Of a stretch of 64,000 bases of DNA, positions 61,809 through 64,000 are shown in pieces. The stretch comes from Macrotrachela quadricornifera (taxonomy: Eukaryota > Rotifera > Eurotatoria > Philodinida > Philodinidae): NCBI GenBank assembly GCA_022393335.1, contig JAJEKB010021828.1, forward strand, positions 1-64,000, read 5' to 3'. Numbering within the stretch: position 1 is the stretch's first letter; each line of letters begins with the position of its first letter. The position numbers and the translations under genes were made by a program. The notes below the pieces were generated by a model. That model did no database searches and was not told where the DNA came from. It saw only the letters and a list, made by a program, of their open reading frames with translations.

Positions 61809-64000
61809 ATGAATGCAGATGATATTCGTTTTTTATCTTATTATTTAATTCCACAAGATTGGAATATTCATTTAATTGATCGAAGAACAAATGAAAAACA
61901 ACTTGAAGTAATAAAATATTTTTAAAAAAACATTTTTATTTTTCTTTATTATTATTTATATATAGCAAATTCAACGAATTATTGAGAATGCTCAATTATT
62001 GGCATTTGATACTGGTTAGTAAATATTTTATTAATTAAATCAATAGATAATGTCTTATTATTTAGAAACTATGCCTAGTTTTTATCATTCAAATTTTCAA
62101 AAAAACCAAAATTATAAATGGCAAAATGGTAGTTGGCATTCAACTCCATGTCAAATTCAACAAAATTTATATAGTAAGAGAGAAAACTTTTGGAACAATA
62201 TTATGTAAAGTGTATCACTTAGTTTTATGAAACACGCTTTAATAGGAGTATAGGAGTAGAAATTTGGACGCTTTTCCTTGTTCTACAGATATGGCAAACA
62301 TGGTCATGAAACTGACCTACGAAAGCTTAAATTAAGATTAAAGATAAAAATATAGGTGAATGTATGTCCCAAATTTTTTTCTTTGGTTTATGTGTCTGAA
62401 AAGCTTAGCCGATACAATATCGAATATTCAAGGAATGTAGATTCTAGTAAATATTAAAAGAAAAATCAAAAAATTCGAATCTGTTAAATTATAAAACCGA
62501 TGTATTCTGCTTTATTCTGACACTAAGTCCAGATATTCAGCTTTTAAAATAGCGGGAAAATTTGGAATATATGAGATTATTCAAACTGAAAAATTTATTT
62601 TAAATAAAATATCAATAAAAATCCTTTATGTTAATAAATTAGTTTTTACTTATATATATATATATATATACATATTTTAGTAAGTAAACCATCACTTCTT
62701 CAAGTTGCTATTCGTAATCATAATCGTCATAGTAAAAATGTTCTTCTTTTTGATCTTCAAGAATTATTTGATCGATCAAATATACATTTTCGTCAATGTG
62801 ATACTATAAATATAATTCATAATTTAATACAATTAATATTTAATCATTTATATGCATATAAATTATCTCAATCATTATTAAATGATTTAGCACATTTAAA
62901 ATGTTCATTTGATGAAGATTGTTTTCATACATCAAAACTTGATCATATTATTGAACTATCAGATATTTATCGTAAAGTTTATCCTAATGAAAAAAATCAA
63001 CAAATTTATAGTTTACAACGTATGACAGCAATGACACTTAATTGTCAATTAAATAAAAAACAACAATGTGCAAATTGGTCAAAACGACCATTAACACAAT
63101 CATTAAAAGATTATGCTGCTATGGATGTTATTGTTATGATTGATATATATGATCGATTAAAAAGTAAAATTGAAAATGAATTAATTGATCAAGAAAATAA
63201 ATTATTAACATGGTTTGTTGATTTATTAAATTAAACCAAAAAGAAAAAATTAATATTTTTTTTTGTTTTTAAAGGGAAGTTTTTCAACAATCTATTGAAA
63301 CATCAATTTCTTTAAATAAAATTGTTCTTTATCAATGTATATGTGGTGAACGATTTATTACAAATAAAACTCGCAATAAACATGGACGTACATGTATTCA
63401 AGAACAAAATCGTATTGAAGAAGAAGCAGCAGCAATAGAATTATCTAAAACACATTCTCATAAAAAAAAGACTAAAAAATTATTAAGTAATAATATTGAT
63501 CCAATAAAACCTAAAATAACTGATATATCATCATTACCTGAACTTGATTTTAATGCACCTGCTCCTTGTGGTCGAGGATATATTCCACCAGCACTTAAAT
63601 GTGCTTATCAATCTATGAATCAAATATCATTTTATGAACAAGTTCGATGTTCATCAGCTTTTGATGAATTTAATCAATTAAATGAAAATCGTCCGCCTGA
63701 TGCTCAATTTTTTCTTGAAGATGATGATACAGAAGTTGCACAAGCTTTTGGTCTTGAAATAATAAATAAATCTTCAAAACCAAAAATATTAAATAAAACT
63801 AGTCATATTCAATCGAAAATATCATCAATATCCATACCAAAACAAAATCTTAAAATAGCTGCTTATCCACCAAAAAATACTTCTAGTATGTTTTAAAAAA
63901 GAAACGAAATAACTTAAAATTAAATATGAAATTTATTTTTTTATTTAGTATCTTCAAATATTGAAAAACCTGTATTGGATGAAAATGGTTTAATTGATCG
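61809..64000 (+). CDS. DEDDy 3'-5' exonuclease domain protein, EXD3/Mut-7-like (partial)
   Basis: Probable RNA 3'-end trimming exonuclease; relatives (Nibbler, Mut-7, EXD3) trim small RNAs. Exons: 61809-61907, 61966-62014, 62066-62173, 62681-63212, 63275-63885 and 63949 to the window edge. Catalytic motif I is FDTE (Asp48, Glu50). Motif II is likely the Asp of NDLAHLKCSF. Motif III is YAAMDVIVMIDIYDRL (Tyr and Asp), preceded by QCANWSKRPLTQSLKDY, which matches the QLSNWxxRPL block of the family. After the nuclease comes a C2H2-like finger, CICGERF with NKHGRTC, then a Lys-rich linker and CGRGYIPPALKCAY. The donor at 63213 is a weak GTTTGT; without splicing the frame stops at 63232-63234. A six-codon ORF from 61802 overlaps the start. 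The C-terminus lies beyond the window. Confidence 0.82.

Noticed and set aside
1..64000. tRNA, rRNA, telomeric TGTGGG arrays and CRISPR arrays
   Set aside because: I scanned for B-box-like GGTTCGAATC strings, telomere-type repeats and spaced direct repeats and saw none. The regular repeats present are a satellite and LRR exons.

Overview
The window is eukaryotic nuclear DNA. It is very AT-rich, and its protein genes are built from short exons split by many GT-AG introns of about 50-65 bp. I infer a bdelloid rotifer (Rotaria/Adineta-like). The reasons are the intron style, metazoan orthologues throughout, and an F-box/leucine-rich-repeat gene of a type I associate with bdelloids. The species cannot be fixed from sequence alone. 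All exon boundaries were worked out by hand from reading frame, splice sites and codon phase; none is backed by transcripts.

Layout. 0.4-8.6 kb is gene-dense: AMP deaminase (minus, runs off the left edge), mitochondrial 5-aminolevulinate synthase (minus) and, divergently, twinfilin (plus). 8.6-28.8 kb is a gene-poor accessory island. It holds a degenerate satellite of about 92 bp (9.2-12.1 kb, again at 22.2-23.5 kb), a decayed Ty3/gypsy retroelement (12.2-13.5 kb), an imperfect inverted repeat, an orphan ORF, an F-box/LRR gene made of sixteen identical-length 84-bp LRR exons, and a candidate small secreted-protein gene. 28.8-34.6 kb is a NUAK-family protein kinase gene with three alternative first exons and two alternative last exons. 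34.6-38.9 kb is mostly empty.

38.9-64 kb is gene-dense again. It contains a TFIIIC subunit (GTF3C2-like, minus, with added zinc fingers and an AT-hook), a BTB-BACK-Kelch protein (plus), a glycogen-targeting PP1 regulatory subunit (plus), the dynein assembly factor DNAAF5 (minus), an NZF zinc-finger protein and a p50RhoGAP/ARHGAP1 orthologue close together in tandem (plus), a 987-bp pogo/Tigger-type DNA transposon relic with TA target duplication, and the start of a DEDDy 3'-5' exonuclease (EXD3/Mut-7-like, plus), which runs off the right edge.

The genes do not form one pathway. They are housekeeping and signalling genes: purine and haem metabolism, actin dynamics, Pol III transcription, glycogen/PP1, cilia assembly, Rho signalling and RNA processing. 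The most unusual features are the 143-bp exon-intron module array of the F-box/LRR gene, the NUAK transcript architecture (three starts by two ends), the shared satellite on both sides of the accessory island, and the extra DNA-binding domains on the TFIIIC subunit.
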